A stretch of DNA of 64,000 bases from Caldilineaceae bacterium (GCA_022821545.1 JAJEDJ010000035.1:19629-83628), one strand, 5' to 3'. Positions 18,751-29,016 are shown, counted from the first letter of the stretch. Notes: generated from the letters alone by a model not told the origin. Program-made: numbers and translations.

Positions 18751-19715
18751 AACTGCGTCTCCTCGTTACCGTCGCCTTCCGCATCCTCCGCCAACGCGGC
18801 GACCGCACCTTCGATGGACTCTCCGCCGCCCTCCTTATCGAGGATCTCGGTATCAGCACCGCCTTTCGCGGCGCCTTCTCCGTTGCCGCCCATCCCGGCA
18901 GCTGCAACGGATTCTTCACCGGCCCCAGTGTCAACTGAAGCTGTCGCGGCGTCGTCAAGCTCAGAGGCCTCTTGCCGTTCATCTTTCTGCGCAGCCACCG
19001 CCTGGCGCCGGCTCTCGGCTCGCCGCTGTGCGCGTTTGTTGCGTTCATCCAAGTAAGACGAATCGGCGCTACTGGAATTGGTCTGTCTCTTCGCCCGCTG
19101 TTGCTTTCGCAGGTCCGACAGGGTCTTTACGCCTCGCTTTTGCGTACTGCCAGTCCGTTTGGGGGTTGCGCCGATTGCCGGATTTCGGGTCGTCACCTTG
19201 GCGGAACTGGCTTTCGGCGCCGATGGAATTGCCGTTCCTGTCGTCTTGACGTTACCGTCGCTGTTTCCGCCGCTCTGTTGCCGCCCGTTGGTAGATGCAG
19301 CCGCATTCAGGTCGGAGAGCGCCGGCTGCGCGGGAGACTTTTGTTCAGGTGTCTCTTCGTCGGAGGAAGCCGCCGCTGCAGCGGCGGCCTGGGCGGGTTG
19401 AGAAGGCGCAGAGGTCTGTTTCGTCCCAGCCGTCGACTTCTGGCTGTCTCCCTGGCCTATCGATTTTTCCTCTTCCCCTTCTTCCTCCTCGTCGTCCATC
19501 AGTTGCTTCATATGGTAACTGGGGTCAAGTTCGCGCAGGTCTCCAATTTCTTCGTTGACCTGGCGCGTCAGATCGCCCGAAAGCCTTTGCAACCGGCGAA
19601 TGAAAAAGAGAACGTCTTTGGTTACCTTTGGCAGCCTTTCCGGGCCAAGAAAAATCAGGGCGAAGATCAATATGAAGATAAATTCGAGGACGCCAATGCC
19701 GAAGATGCTGTTCAT
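18747..19715 (-). CDS. tatB: Twin-arginine translocase subunit TatB/TatA with an unusually long tail
   Basis: The first 50 residues are a typical TatA/B module: a membrane helix (GVLEFIFILIFALIFLG), then GPERLPKV and an amphipathic helix. The proline and position next to tatC fit TatB more than TatA, though the two are hard to tell apart here. The remaining 230 or so residues are low-complexity, rich in Glu, Ser, Ala, Gln and Lys, making the protein 322 residues against the usual 90-180. The tail is probably disordered and cytoplasmic. It overlaps tatC by four bases and starts 8 bp after nusB ends. Confidence 0.88.
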   Translation of the reverse strand: MNSIFGIGVLEFIFILIFALIFLGPERLPKVTKDVLFFIRRLQRLSGDLTRQVNEEIGDLRELDPSYHMKQLMDDEEEEGEEEKSIGQGDSQKSTAGTKQTSAPSQPAQAAAAAAASSDEETPEQKSPAQPALSDLNAAASTNGRQQSGGNSDGNVKTTGTAIPSAPKASSAKVTTRNPAIGATPKRTGSTQKRGVKTLSDLRKQQRAKRQTNSSSADSSYLDERNKRAQRRAESRRQAVAAQKDERQEASELDDAATASVDTGAGEESVAAAGMGGNGEGAAKGGADTEILDKEGGGESIEGAVAALAEDAEGDGNEETQL

Positions 19716-19723
19716 GCCAGAAT

Positions 19724-20365
19724 TTACCGGCTCACTTGTCTGTACTCGGATGGCAGGGAGATCTCTCGAAGCGCGGTGCCAAGGACACCATTGACAAAAC
19801 GCGAACTGCTGTCGCTGCCGAACGTTTTGGCCAGTTCCACCGCTTCATTGATAACAACCTTGGGCGGCGCATCAGCATCAGGACTCGAAAGCTCAAAAAG
19901 GGAAAGACGCAGTACGTTGCGATCGACGATCGCCAGTTTGCCTACCGGCCACTCCGGCGCGTAGCGGCCGATCAACGAATCAAGGTCAGCCTTGTAACGG
20001 ATGGCTCCGCTCACCAGCCAGTATAGAAAAGCAAGTGTTTCGTTGGCGTACTGTTCCTCAGCCTGGCGATGGTCCAGGGCGATGCCCGGACGATGGTCCG
20101 TGCAGTCGACCTCATAAAGCACCTGTAATGCCGTGCGGCGAGCGCGTCTACGTTCGGCCGGATGGGCAATGACGTTGCCGCCATCCGTGCTGGTCTGGTC
20201 GGGCCCCTTCGTTTCGACCGCTGCGCGACTATATTCGGTCCTGTGCGCTCCTGAACTTGGCAGCGAGGTCGCGATGCCGCCTGCTCCTGTGGAATTGGCC
20301 TCACTCACATTCGCTGAATCGGCTGCCACAGGTAGCTCCATGAGTTGCTGCGTTTGGTCTATCAT
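19724..20365 (-). CDS. nusB: Transcription antitermination factor NusB
   Basis: A 213-residue protein whose last 145 residues are NusB: RRARRTALQVLYEVD opens the RNA-binding helix, a VDRNVLRLSLFEL segment and VVINEAVELAKTFG are the family's C-terminal helices, and SSRFVNGVLGTAL closes it. NusB binds boxA RNA with NusE (S10) to stop premature termination in rRNA operons. The first 65 or so residues are a low-complexity extension; a later start is possible, but no clear ribosome-binding site settles it. It is part of the minus-strand cluster between fabG and tatB. Confidence 0.94.
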   Translation of the reverse strand: MIDQTQQLMELPVAADSANVSEANSTGAGGIATSLPSSGAHRTEYSRAAVETKGPDQTSTDGGNVIAHPAERRRARRTALQVLYEVDCTDHRPGIALDHRQAEEQYANETLAFLYWLVSGAIRYKADLDSLIGRYAPEWPVGKLAIVDRNVLRLSLFELSSPDADAPPKVVINEAVELAKTFGSDSSSRFVNGVLGTALREISLPSEYRQVSR

Positions 20366-20393
20366 TGTCCCGTGAGTCCCGACTCGAAATCAA

Positions 20394-21140
20394 TCACATC
20401 ATCACGAGGCCGCCGTCTACAGACAGGACCTGCCCCGTGATAAATCCTGCCCGTTCGCTCGCTAGAAATGCAACAGCCCAGGCAATCTCTTCCGGGTCGC
20501 CGAACCGCCCCAGCGGAGTGCGGGCTATGGTCTCTTCTTTTTGGTCGTCGTTGATTACATCCGTCAGCGCCGTGGGCACAAAGCCCGGCGCCACCACATT
20601 CACGGTTATGCCGCGGCTTCCCACTTCTCGGGCAAGGCTCTTGGAGAGGCCTATCATCCCAGCCTTACTGGCCGCGTAATTCGTCTGACCTGCCTGACCC
20701 GCCAGTCCGACGATACTGGATATATTGATGATGCGCCCCCAACGCTGCCGGATCATTCCCCGCAGGGCGGCCCTGGTTACATTAAAGATGCTGTCCAGGT
20801 TGGTGCCGATCACCGCACGCCAGCCATCCTCCTTCATGCTCATCATCAGCCCATCACGGGTCGTACCTGCATTATTGACCAGGATGTGGACTCTGCCCAA
20901 CTCCTTTTCGACTTCCTTAACCAGCTCGGAGGCCCCGTCAAAACAGCCCACGTCAGCCTGAAAAACAGCGCAATCGCCGCCGGCTTCACGGATGGCGTCC
21001 GCCGTCGTGTCGGCGCCCGCCTGATTGCCGCGATAGTTCAGAGCGACGCGCGCGCCTCCGGCAGCCAGTTCCTTTGCAATGGCCGCTCCGATTCCGCTGC
21101 TACTGCCTGTAACCAGCGCAATCTTGCCTGTAAAGTCCAT
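20394..21140 (-). CDS. fabG: 3-oxoacyl-[ACP] reductase FabG
   Basis: A 248-residue short-chain dehydrogenase that reduces 3-oxoacyl-ACP with NADPH in fatty-acid elongation. The cofactor loop TGSSSGIG is at residues 11-18, NNAG at 89-92, catalytic Asn114, Ser142, Tyr155 and Lys159 (YAASK). The C-terminal GFIxTxLT region appears as GFVPTALTDV. The length is standard. The neighbouring fabD supports the FabG assignment over other SDRs. The gap to fabD is 177 bp and contains no acpP. Confidence 0.95.
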   Translation of the reverse strand: MDFTGKIALVTGSSSGIGAAIAKELAAGGARVALNYRGNQAGADTTADAIREAGGDCAVFQADVGCFDGASELVKEVEKELGRVHILVNNAGTTRDGLMMSMKEDGWRAVIGTNLDSIFNVTRAALRGMIRQRWGRIINISSIVGLAGQAGQTNYAASKAGMIGLSKSLAREVGSRGITVNVVAPGFVPTALTDVINDDQKEETIARTPLGRFGDPEEIAWAVAFLASERAGFITGQVLSVDGGLVMM

Positions 21141-21317
21141 GGAAATCCTTGGTGCGGTGGCGAACGTGTGGCTATTCTACTACAGGACGCCGAAAATGAA
21201 GAACGGAAATCTCTCTCTGGAAAAGGATAGACTACCGGGCGAAAAAGTTGCTACAGGATTGCGCTCAGGAGGAGCCCGGACAGCTCCCCTGTGTCAATTT
21301 GCGCCGGTCTTCCGGGC

Positions 21318-22295
21318 TCAACCGAACGCCCCGGCAAAGCTCCGGACTTCGGCCGCATCCGACACATTCACTCTCTTACCCTTACGCTGAATGCGCTTCA
21401 TCAGTCCGGTCAGCACTGAACCGGGACCAATCTCTACAGCTGTCCCGACGCCGCTGTCTACTGCATGCTTCATTGAATCTGTCCACCTGACACTGCCGGT
21501 CAGCTGCGCATTCAGCTCCTGGCAGATGGCTGCGGCGTTGTCAAGAGGGAGCCCGCTGGTATTGCCGATGACGGGAGAGAGAGGTTCTTTCAAGTCAATT
21601 GCATCGATCCGAGCCTTCAGCTGCGCCGCCGCCGGCTCCATCAGTGGGCTGTGGGCGGCTATACTTACCGCCAGCGGAACGACCCTTCTTGCCCCGGCTT
21701 TTTCCAACTCCGGCATCGCGGCGGCGACGCTGCTCTCGTCTCCTGAGATTACGATCTGCCCGGGACAGTTGTCGTTTGCAATCTGGGAGACGCCGCTGTT
21801 TGCTGCCGCCGCCTCCGCGCAAATCTGGGCAACTACGTCTTCCTTCAGACCGATCACTGCGACCATTCGCCCCGGCTGCTTGGCGCCGGCCTCCTTCATC
21901 AGGCGGCCCCGCTCACGCACAAGGAGCAGCCCGTCGGCGAAGCCAATGCAGCCGGCCGCGGCCAGGGCCGAGTACTCGCCCATCGAGTGGCCGGCGAAAA
22001 ATGCCGGTCGCGGCAGGCTACCCATCTCTGCCTGCATGGCGCAGAGTGCCGCCATACTCGCCGCGAACAGGGCTGGCTGGGCGTTGATCGTATCGGTCAG
22101 CAGACCCTCCGGCCCCTCAAAGCAAATCCTGCTGATGGCCGCACCAAGGACTTCGTCCGCTTCTGTGAACAAGGCCCGTGCAGCCGGATATGCCTCGGCC
22201 AGCTCCTTTGCCATGCCTACGTGCTGGCTGCCTTGTCCGGGAAACAGGTATATCAGCGGACTCGAATCTCGAACGTACGAAATCGGCAAACTCAT
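21318..22295 (-). CDS. fabD: Malonyl-CoA:ACP transacylase FabD
   Basis: A 325-residue acyltransferase that loads malonate from CoA to ACP. PGQGSQ near residues 19-24 and the nucleophile motif GHSMGEYSA at 102-110 (Ser104) are intact, followed by a QxANxNxPGQ-like segment (QIANDNCPGQIVISG) and a histidine in AAHSPLM. The open frame extends to 22397, inside rpmF in another frame, but ATG 22295 is 5 bp after the rpmF stop and fits the family length, so I use it. It forms an operon with DUF177 and rpmF upstream, the classic bacterial arrangement. Confidence 0.96.
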   Translation of the reverse strand: MSLPISYVRDSSPLIYLFPGQGSQHVGMAKELAEAYPAARALFTEADEVLGAAISRICFEGPEGLLTDTINAQPALFAASMAALCAMQAEMGSLPRPAFFAGHSMGEYSALAAAGCIGFADGLLLVRERGRLMKEAGAKQPGRMVAVIGLKEDVVAQICAEAAAANSGVSQIANDNCPGQIVISGDESSVAAAMPELEKAGARRVVPLAVSIAAHSPLMEPAAAQLKARIDAIDLKEPLSPVIGNTSGLPLDNAAAICQELNAQLTGSVRWTDSMKHAVDSGVGTAVEIGPGSVLTGLMKRIQRKGKRVNVSDAAEVRSFAGAFG

Positions 22296-22300
22296 TTGAC

Positions 22301-22495
22301 TCAGGCTTCTTCGGCGTCCATGTCCAGGATCTGCATTCGGCCCATGTATGAGCCGCAATGCGGGCAGACCCGGTGCGGTAGCGTCTTCTCGCCGCACTGC
22401 GCGCAGGTCACCAGTCTCGGAGTGCCGAGCGCGTGATGGGCGCGACGGCGGTTGCGCCTCCCCTTACTGATTTTCCGTTTCGGTAGCGGTCCCAT
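22301..22495 (-). CDS. rpmF: 50S ribosomal protein L32
   Basis: A 64-residue basic protein with the L32 N-terminus GPLPKRKISKGRRNRRRAHH and a four-cysteine zinc ribbon (C31-x2-C34 and C44-x2-C47). It sits between the DUF177 gene and fabD with gaps of 16 and 5 bp, a conserved order that links ribosome and fatty-acid synthesis genes. Confidence 0.98.
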   Translation of the reverse strand: MGPLPKRKISKGRRNRRRAHHALGTPRLVTCAQCGEKTLPHRVCPHCGSYMGRMQILDMDAEEA

Positions 22496-22511
22496 CTTAA
22501 GTTCTCCTTAT

Positions 22512-23114
22512 CTAATCGCTGGAGGCTTCGTTTTGCAGCGACAACAGGGCTTCCCAACGCGGGTCGATCCCTTTGGCTTCAGAGCGTGCCTGCTCGTCTG
22601 GCGAACCGGCAAGTGCAGACTCAGACAGCAAATTCAGATACTTCGGACATGCATCCGGATCGTGGGCGCCGCTGGCAGGGTCAGTGTAATCGCAAGCGGC
22701 AACGATCGGAATGGAGAGCCAGATGTTCTGCCGTACAACCTCGGTAATATCGAGAATGTGTTGGGCGTCGATCAGAAGTGCTTCATCCGTCAAATCTTCC
22801 GCTTGTCCTTCAAACTCTTCTGGCGACAGAAAACGTCCAGTCTGAATGTCGGTCAGAGGACGAAAACTCTCGGAAAACTTCACGAATGCAGATGTGGATA
22901 CAGGTTCAAGGCAGCGTCCGCACTGCAATGACAACTCAACTCGAAAGTCGCCTGTCGCAAGTATCCCGCTGTGAATGCGCAGCAGTTCCAGCTTCCCAGT
23001 CAGATTGCTCAGGGGCGTCAGGCCGTTATCCAGGTCGGCAATGTCATCGTCAAGGACAAACTCCCTGCGCGCCCCGGTCGCCTCTTTCATCAATTGCGCA
23101 ACGTTAAACTCCAT
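22512..23114 (-). CDS. DUF177 / YceD-family protein
   Basis: A 200-residue member of the DUF177 (YceD) family, linked to 23S rRNA accumulation and always found next to rpmF. The conserved core LSLQCGRCLEPV and the later DEALLIDAQHILDITEVVRQN segment (normally [DE]...ID...L...E) are visible. ATG 23114 has AGGAGG nine bases upstream; the open frame continues to 23258 but without any ribosome-binding site or similarity. The protein probably acts in ribosome assembly. Confidence 0.92.
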   Translation of the reverse strand: MEFNVAQLMKEATGARREFVLDDDIADLDNGLTPLSNLTGKLELLRIHSGILATGDFRVELSLQCGRCLEPVSTSAFVKFSESFRPLTDIQTGRFLSPEEFEGQAEDLTDEALLIDAQHILDITEVVRQNIWLSIPIVAACDYTDPASGAHDPDACPKYLNLLSESALAGSPDEQARSEAKGIDPRWEALLSLQNEASSD

Positions 23115-23434
23115 AGTCAGATCCTCCTGCCCGGTTGCCGCAAGACCGCCTTCTGGCCGGTCCATCTGTTGCCGGCCTTCTGGCCATGCATATGCCAGCG
23201 CGTGAGGTCTCTCTGTAGTCATCCGGGCGGCAAACTCCGCACTGCGCGGCGACCGCACAAACAGCGATTATATAAGGATGTCGAACGATCCTCCAAAAGT
23301 CGGCCGGTACATTGAACCGACCGGACTGTACTCTTTTCTCACCCCGTTCATATAGGAGAAGAGCGTCGATCAGAGGGCTTTGATTTTGGACTGAACGGAA
23401 GGTGGATGGTATAAGTACGCGGTCAACCTGATGT

Positions 23435-23476
23435 TTTTGTCAATTTCCGCAATATAAACTGTGTAAATTGACAAAA
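23435..23476. promoter_or_regulatory. Inverted repeat upstream of sufR (probable SufR operator)
   Basis: TTTTGTCAATTT at 23435-23446 and AAATTGACAAAA at 23465-23476 are exact reverse complements (12 bp) separated by 18 bp. The right arm contains the predicted -35 hexamer of the sufR promoter, so a dimer bound here would block RNA polymerase. SufR proteins are known to autorepress and to repress suf genes; assigning this site to this SufR is inference. Confidence 0.65.
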
Positions 23477-23496
23477 TAGGATTCTCGTGGTACAGT
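23468..23496 (+). promoter_or_regulatory. Predicted sigma70-type promoter of the suf operon
   Basis: A perfect -35 box TTGACA at 23468-23473 and a -10-like TACAGT at 23491-23496 with 17-bp spacing. Transcription would begin near 23503, giving a leader of about 74 nt before sufR. The -35 lies in the right arm of the inverted repeat. Confidence 0.62.
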
Positions 23497-23576
23497 GGGG
23501 TTAATCTGTTGTAGCAGGCCCGTCCCAAATGCCTGTTCAACGCCGCATTCGGCCTGGAAAAGCAGGGGAAAGTCTA

Positions 23577-24236
23577 ATGTCAGTCAGTCCGGACCAGAAC
23601 TCACCCGCATGGCAGATTCTTGAGTATCTGCAACGCAATCCCTCTGCCACCATTAAAGATTTTGAAATCCTCTTGGGCGTAACGACTACAGCCGTTCGTC
23701 AGCATCTGAACGCGCTTCAGGCCAGTGGCTATCTGGACCGGCGTGAGGAGCGCTCCGGAGTTGGGCGTCCGCGTTACATCTACGTGGCTACCGACGCCGC
23801 ACGCGAGTTGTTCGCCTGCCGCTGTGATGTGCTCGCTCTGACGATGCTCCAGGAAATGTATGGGATGGTCGGCTCTGAACAGATGGGAACGCTTCTGAAA
23901 CGAGTTGGCGTCCGGCTTGCAGAACGGTACGCAGCAAGCGTCAATGCGACCGAACTGCAGCGCCGCGTCGAGGAAATGGCTGGGGCGCTGGGTCGGCAGG
24001 GAGTGCTCACCGACGTGTCCGTAGCCGAAAATAGTACCATCGCCTTGAAAATGTATAATTGCCCCTACCACGACCTTGCCATTGCGCATCGCGAGATCTG
24101 CGAGATGGATCAACTGATGATGCAGCAGGTTTTGGGCGCAGATGTCTCTCTGGACGACTGCATTATGGACGGGCACGGCAGCTGCTCATTTGTAATATCG
24201 CAGGGCAGCCGCGCGGAGCTCGAGTTTGAGTCCTGA
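23577..24236 (+). CDS. sufR: SufR-type Fe-S sensing transcriptional regulator
   Basis: A 219-residue repressor: an N-terminal winged helix-turn-helix (TTTAVRQHLNALQASGYL, then GRPRYIY for the wing) and a C-terminal domain with four cysteines, C162 (NCPYHDLA), C175, C195 and C203 (HGSCSF), which fit an Fe-S cluster site. SufR regulators release suf promoters when their cluster is lost, raising cluster synthesis. The start at ATG 23577 has AGGGGAAAG before it; the upstream 16 codons from 23529 are less likely. It leads the suf genes, and an inverted repeat lies in its own promoter, which suggests autoregulation. Confidence 0.92.
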   Translation: MSVSPDQNSPAWQILEYLQRNPSATIKDFEILLGVTTTAVRQHLNALQASGYLDRREERSGVGRPRYIYVATDAARELFACRCDVLALTMLQEMYGMVGSEQMGTLLKRVGVRLAERYAASVNATELQRRVEEMAGALGRQGVLTDVSVAENSTIALKMYNCPYHDLAIAHREICEMDQLMMQQVLGADVSLDDCIMDGHGSCSFVISQGSRAELEFES

Positions 24237-24314
24237 GCCGGTCACCGCCCCAAGGCGATCATTCGTGTTGATCACGGCTGGCGCCAGCCGTCACATTGAG
24301 GAGTCACGAAAGTC

Positions 24315-25124
24315 ATGAGTATACTTGAAATTCAGAATCTGCACGTAGCTGTAGGCGATACGGAAATACTGAACGGTGTGGACCTTACACTGCACAGCGG
24401 CGAGGTTCATGCCATGATGGGGCCAAACGGTTCCGGAAAATCGACCCTTTCCTACGTGGTCGCAGGCCACCCCCATTACGAGGTGACGAGGGGCGATATT
24501 CTGCTTGACGGCGAGAGCATTCTCGATATGGAGGCCGACGAAAGAGCCAGGTCAGGCATTTTCCTTGCCTTCCAATACCCTGTATCAATTCCCGGCGTCA
24601 GTGTCGCCAATTTCCTGCGCACGGCCGTTTCCAACGTTCGCGGCTTCACGAGCAAAGAGGCGGACAGCAGCGCAAACGGAGTCATCGGCAGCAACCTTAT
24701 GCCCATGCGGGAGTTCCGTCGTGAGTTGAACACGAAAATGAAGGAGTTCAACGTCGACTCCAGCTTTGCCCGCCGCTATCTAAATGAAGGATTTTCGGGC
24801 GGCGAGAAAAAGCGTACGGAGGTCCTGCAAATGGCAATGCTGGAGCCAAAGTTCGCGATTCTCGATGAATCCGACTCCGGACTAGACATTGACGCCCTGC
24901 AGGTTGTCTCCGACGGCATCAATAAGCTGGCCACGGAAGACAGGGGCTTTCTGCTCATCACCCACTATCAGCGTATCCTGAACTACGTCAAGCCCGATTT
25001 CGTCAGTATTTTCTTCGGAGGGCGTATCGTTAAGACGGGCGGCCCGGAATTGGCGTTGACCTTGGAAGAGAGAGGCTACAAGTGGGTTGAAGAGGAGTTG
25101 GTAGCCGGGGCCGTGCCCGCCTGA
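24315..25124 (+). CDS. sufC: Fe-S assembly ATPase SufC
   Basis: A 269-residue ABC-type ATPase that powers the SufBCD scaffold. Walker [10 protein letters not shown] at residues 36-44, Q-loop glutamine in AFQYP, the SufC-specific signature FSGGEKKR, Walker [12 protein letters not shown], and the switch histidine in LITHYQRIL are all intact. GAGGAG lies about 12 bases before the ATG. It is the first structural gene after sufR and is slightly longer than usual (250) through a short insertion after FLRTA. Confidence 0.97.
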   Translation: MSILEIQNLHVAVGDTEILNGVDLTLHSGEVHAMMGPNGSGKSTLSYVVAGHPHYEVTRGDILLDGESILDMEADERARSGIFLAFQYPVSIPGVSVANFLRTAVSNVRGFTSKEADSSANGVIGSNLMPMREFRRELNTKMKEFNVDSSFARRYLNEGFSGGEKKRTEVLQMAMLEPKFAILDESDSGLDIDALQVVSDGINKLATEDRGFLLITHYQRILNYVKPDFVSIFFGGRIVKTGGPELALTLEERGYKWVEEELVAGAVPA

Positions 25125-25141
25125 CCCTTAAGATCGCAGGT

Positions 25142-25160
25142 GGCCTTGTAACGCAAGGCC
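25142..25160 (+). other. Hairpin between sufC and sufB
   Basis: GGCCTTG-TAACG-CAAGGCC: a 7-bp perfect stem with a 5-base loop, 17 bp after the sufC stop and about 100 bp before sufB. There is no T-run, so an mRNA-stability or processing element is more likely than a terminator. The role is not known. Confidence 0.4.
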
Positions 25161-25260
25161 GGCTTCACCTCGGCTCCGTGATTGAGAGCTGCCGAAAGAG
25201 GCATGGAGGCAAGCGGTTACGCACAGTCGATCGTACCATTCGTTATAAAGGAGGGCTATT

Positions 25261-26676
25261 GTGGCTGGACAGTCCGATTTAGTACATCTTGAAGGCGTAA
25301 AGGAAGAGTACCAGTACGGCTTTCGTGACGAAGAGAACGCCGTTTTCAAGTCCGAGAAAGGCCTGAACCATCAGGTTGTCGACCAGATCGCAGACATCAA
25401 GAAGGAGCCGGAGTGGATGCGCCGGTTCCGGCACGAAGCACTGGACATTTTCTTTTCCAAGATGATGCCGACTTGGGGCGCCGACCTGAGCAGCATCGAT
25501 TTTGACGACATCTACTACTATCTGCGTCCCGCCGAAAAGCAAGGCAAGAGCTGGGAGGACGTGCCGGAGGACATCAAACGTACCTTTGACCGGCTCGGCA
25601 TCCCGGAAGCAGAACGAAGATTTCTTGCAGGGGTCGGCGCGCAGTATGAGTCCGAAGTCGTCTACCACAGCCTGAAAGACGAGTGGGAAAAGCTCGGCGT
25701 TGTCTTCCTCGATATGGATAGCGGACTACGCGAGCACGAGGAGATCGTCAAGGAGTATTTTGCCACGGTTATCCCTGCCGCCGACAACAAGTTTGCTGCG
25801 CTGAACAGCGCGGTGTGGAGTGGCGGCAGCTTCGTCTATGTGCCGGCCGGCGTCCACGTCGACATACCTTTACAGGCCTACTTCCGCATCAACGCGGAGA
25901 ATATGGGTCAGTTTGAACGCACCCTCATCGTCGTCGAAGAGGGGGCCAGCGTCCACTACGTCGAAGGTTGCACGGCGCCCATCTACTCAAGCGACAGCCT
26001 CCACAGCGCGGTCGTGGAGATTATCGTCAAGAAGGGCGGACGCTGCCGCTATACCACGATCCAGAACTGGAGCACAGACGTCTATAACCTGGTCACCAAG
26101 AGGGCCCTGGCTTACGACGACGCCACCATGGAGTGGATCGACGGCAACCTCGGCAGCAAGGTGACGATGAAGTACCCTGCCGTCTACATGATGGGCCCGG
26201 AGGCCCACGGCGAAATCCTGTCGATCGCATTCGCCGGCAACGGCCAGCATCAGGACGCCGGCGGCAAGGTGGTCCATGCCGCCCCGAATACCAGTTCCAA
26301 GATCGTATCGAAGTCCATTAGCAAGAACGGCGGCCGCGCCAGCTATCGCGGTCTGCTGAAGGTGGCCAAAGGGGCGCATCACAGTCGCAGCAACGTCGTC
26401 TGCGATGCCCTGCTGCTGGATGCCGACAGCCGCTCGGACACCTACCCTTACATCGAAATCGACGAGGACGATGTCAGCATCGGCCACGAAGCATCGGTCA
26501 GCAAGATTGGCGAAGAGCAGCTCTTCTATCTGATGAGCCGCGGCATTGACGAGGACGAGGCCGCCGCGATGATCGTGGGCGGATTCATTGAGCCGCTTGT
26601 CAAAGAGCTCCCCATGGAGTACGCGGTCGAAATGAACCGACTCATCCAATTGCAGATGGAGGGCAGTATTGGATAG
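25261..26676 (+). CDS. sufB: Fe-S cluster assembly scaffold SufB
   Basis: A 471-residue scaffold subunit of the SufBC2D complex on which clusters form. It starts with GTG behind a strong AAGGAGGG. The N-terminal segment ([21 protein letters not shown]), the beta-helix core and the C-terminal region [28 protein letters not shown] match SufB over its full length. Length and conserved order, just after sufC, are normal for the family. Confidence 0.97.
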   Translation: MAGQSDLVHLEGVKEEYQYGFRDEENAVFKSEKGLNHQVVDQIADIKKEPEWMRRFRHEALDIFFSKMMPTWGADLSSIDFDDIYYYLRPAEKQGKSWEDVPEDIKRTFDRLGIPEAERRFLAGVGAQYESEVVYHSLKDEWEKLGVVFLDMDSGLREHEEIVKEYFATVIPAADNKFAALNSAVWSGGSFVYVPAGVHVDIPLQAYFRINAENMGQFERTLIVVEEGASVHYVEGCTAPIYSSDSLHSAVVEIIVKKGGRCRYTTIQNWSTDVYNLVTKRALAYDDATMEWIDGNLGSKVTMKYPAVYMMGPEAHGEILSIAFAGNGQHQDAGGKVVHAAPNTSSKIVSKSISKNGGRASYRGLLKVAKGAHHSRSNVVCDALLLDADSRSDTYPYIEIDEDDVSIGHEASVSKIGEEQLFYLMSRGIDEDEAAAMIVGGFIEPLVKELPMEYAVEMNRLIQLQMEGSIG

Positions 26677-26796
26677 CTCGCCTGCCGTCCGCGTCAGGCT
26701 TAATGATGGACGGCAGACGGCTCGAATCGCGCCTTGCGCACCGGGAGATATTTCTGTAAGTCCCTCTCCCGTACTTCCGTAACGAGGCAACTGAAT

Positions 26797-28134
26797 GTGA
26801 CTGTACTGATAAAGGAACCGAAAGAAATTGTCGAGGCAACCGCCGGTTTTTCGCAGGAGACCGTGCGGCAGGCGTCGGCTGCAAAAGACGAACCCTCATG
26901 GATGTTGGACTTCCGCCTGCAGGCCTGGCAGACCTTTGAAAGCCTGCCCTGGCCCAAGCCTACCGACGAAGCCTGGCGGCGGACTCGCCTGACCGGCTTC
27001 AAGTTGGAGAACTTCACACCCTCCGCCGTTCCCGGTGGGACCGTAAGCCGCTACGAACTGGAACCGGATCTCCTCGACGCGCTTGACGAAATGGAGTCCT
27101 CCGCCAGCCTGATCTATCGCGACGGCGGAGTCTTGTACGGCGAGGAAACTGAAGACCTGGGCAGAAGGGGCGTTATCTTTACGGACCTGCAATCTGCCGT
27201 ACATGAGCATCCCGAGCTCTTGCAACGCTACTTCATGACCGAGGCCGTGACCCCGGACGCCAACAAGTTCACCGCCCTGCACGCGGCACTGTGGGACACC
27301 GGGTGCTTTGTCTTCGTCCCCCGTAACACGAAGGTTGAGCTTCCACTACAGGCGATCCTTTATCAGGGGGATCGCGTCGGGGGCTATCACCATACGCTCC
27401 TGGTGGCCGAAGAAGGGGCCGAAGTAACCCTGGTCGATGATCTCATGGGCGCGGACAACGCCTTTCAGGCCACTGTCGTGGAGGTCATCCTGAAGGACAA
27501 TGCCCATGTCCGTTATATTAACCTGCAGGACTTCAAGCATACTGCCTGGAATTTCCTCACGGGAAAGGCGGTAATGGGCAAAGACACCGATTTGCGCTGG
27601 ATCCAGGTGAGTTGGGGCAGCCGCTTGACCAAGGCCTTCCTTGATCTGGATATGCGGGGAGAAGGCGGTCACGGAGAGCTGCTCGGACTCTACTTTCCAA
27701 CGCGCCGGCAGCACATCGACCACCAGACCTTGCAGTTGCACCGTGTAGCCAACTGCTACAGCGATCTGCTCTTCAACGGCGCGCTCAAACATCGTGCCCG
27801 CAGCGTTTACATGGGCATAATCAAAGTGCTGCCGGGCGCTCAGAAGACGGACGCCTTCCAACGCAACGGAAACCTGATCCTGGACGGCACAGCCCGGTCC
27901 GACAGTATACCCGGACTGGAAATCGAAGCCGACGACGTTCGCTGTACCCACGCCGCCACTGCCGCACAGGTCGAGGACGAGTACGTCTTCTATCTGATGG
28001 CCCGCGGCCTCTCCAGACCACAGGCCGAACGGATGATTGTACAGGGCTTTCTGCAGGGCGTGCTTGATCGCGTCCCCGTGGAAAGCGTTATGCGAAAACT
28101 GGAAAAGGTAATCAGTCGGAAGATAAGCAGGTAA
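26797..28134 (+). CDS. sufD: Fe-S cluster assembly protein SufD
   Basis: A 445-residue SufB-related partner in the SufBCD complex. The beta-helix core and C-terminal ADDVRCTHAATAAQVEDEYVFYLMARGL, including the cysteine and histidine next to the SufB interface, are typical. The open frame can begin with TTG at 26734, but GTG 26797 has GAGG about nine bases upstream and matches the usual N-terminus, so I prefer it. It follows sufB with a 120-bp gap and precedes the rhodanese gene by 30 bp. Confidence 0.94.
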   Translation: MTVLIKEPKEIVEATAGFSQETVRQASAAKDEPSWMLDFRLQAWQTFESLPWPKPTDEAWRRTRLTGFKLENFTPSAVPGGTVSRYELEPDLLDALDEMESSASLIYRDGGVLYGEETEDLGRRGVIFTDLQSAVHEHPELLQRYFMTEAVTPDANKFTALHAALWDTGCFVFVPRNTKVELPLQAILYQGDRVGGYHHTLLVAEEGAEVTLVDDLMGADNAFQATVVEVILKDNAHVRYINLQDFKHTAWNFLTGKAVMGKDTDLRWIQVSWGSRLTKAFLDLDMRGEGGHGELLGLYFPTRRQHIDHQTLQLHRVANCYSDLLFNGALKHRARSVYMGIIKVLPGAQKTDAFQRNGNLILDGTARSDSIPGLEIEADDVRCTHAATAAQVEDEYVFYLMARGLSRPQAERMIVQGFLQGVLDRVPVESVMRKLEKVISRKISR

Positions 28135-28164
28135 TCACACACACCTAAGTAATGGAGGAGTGCA

Positions 28165-29016
<852 letters not shown>

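Larger units (their letters stand above)
23115..23576. other. Divergent intergenic region between DUF177 and sufR
   Basis: This 462-bp region carries no convincing gene. The half nearest DUF177 (to about 23380) shows nothing I can assign beyond the open extension of DUF177. The half nearest sufR holds a 12-bp inverted repeat and a consensus-like promoter, listed separately. Confidence 0.6.

Noticed and set aside
18972..19964. A 330-codon plus-strand open frame across tatB and nusB
   Set aside because: It crosses two real genes on the opposite strand and has no coding features; the low-complexity tatB tail makes long antisense frames likely.
21391..22299. A 302-codon plus-strand frame opposite fabD
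   Set aside because: FabD with its GHSMG nucleophile is clear on the minus strand; the plus frame is Ala/Ser/Pro-rich and meaningless.
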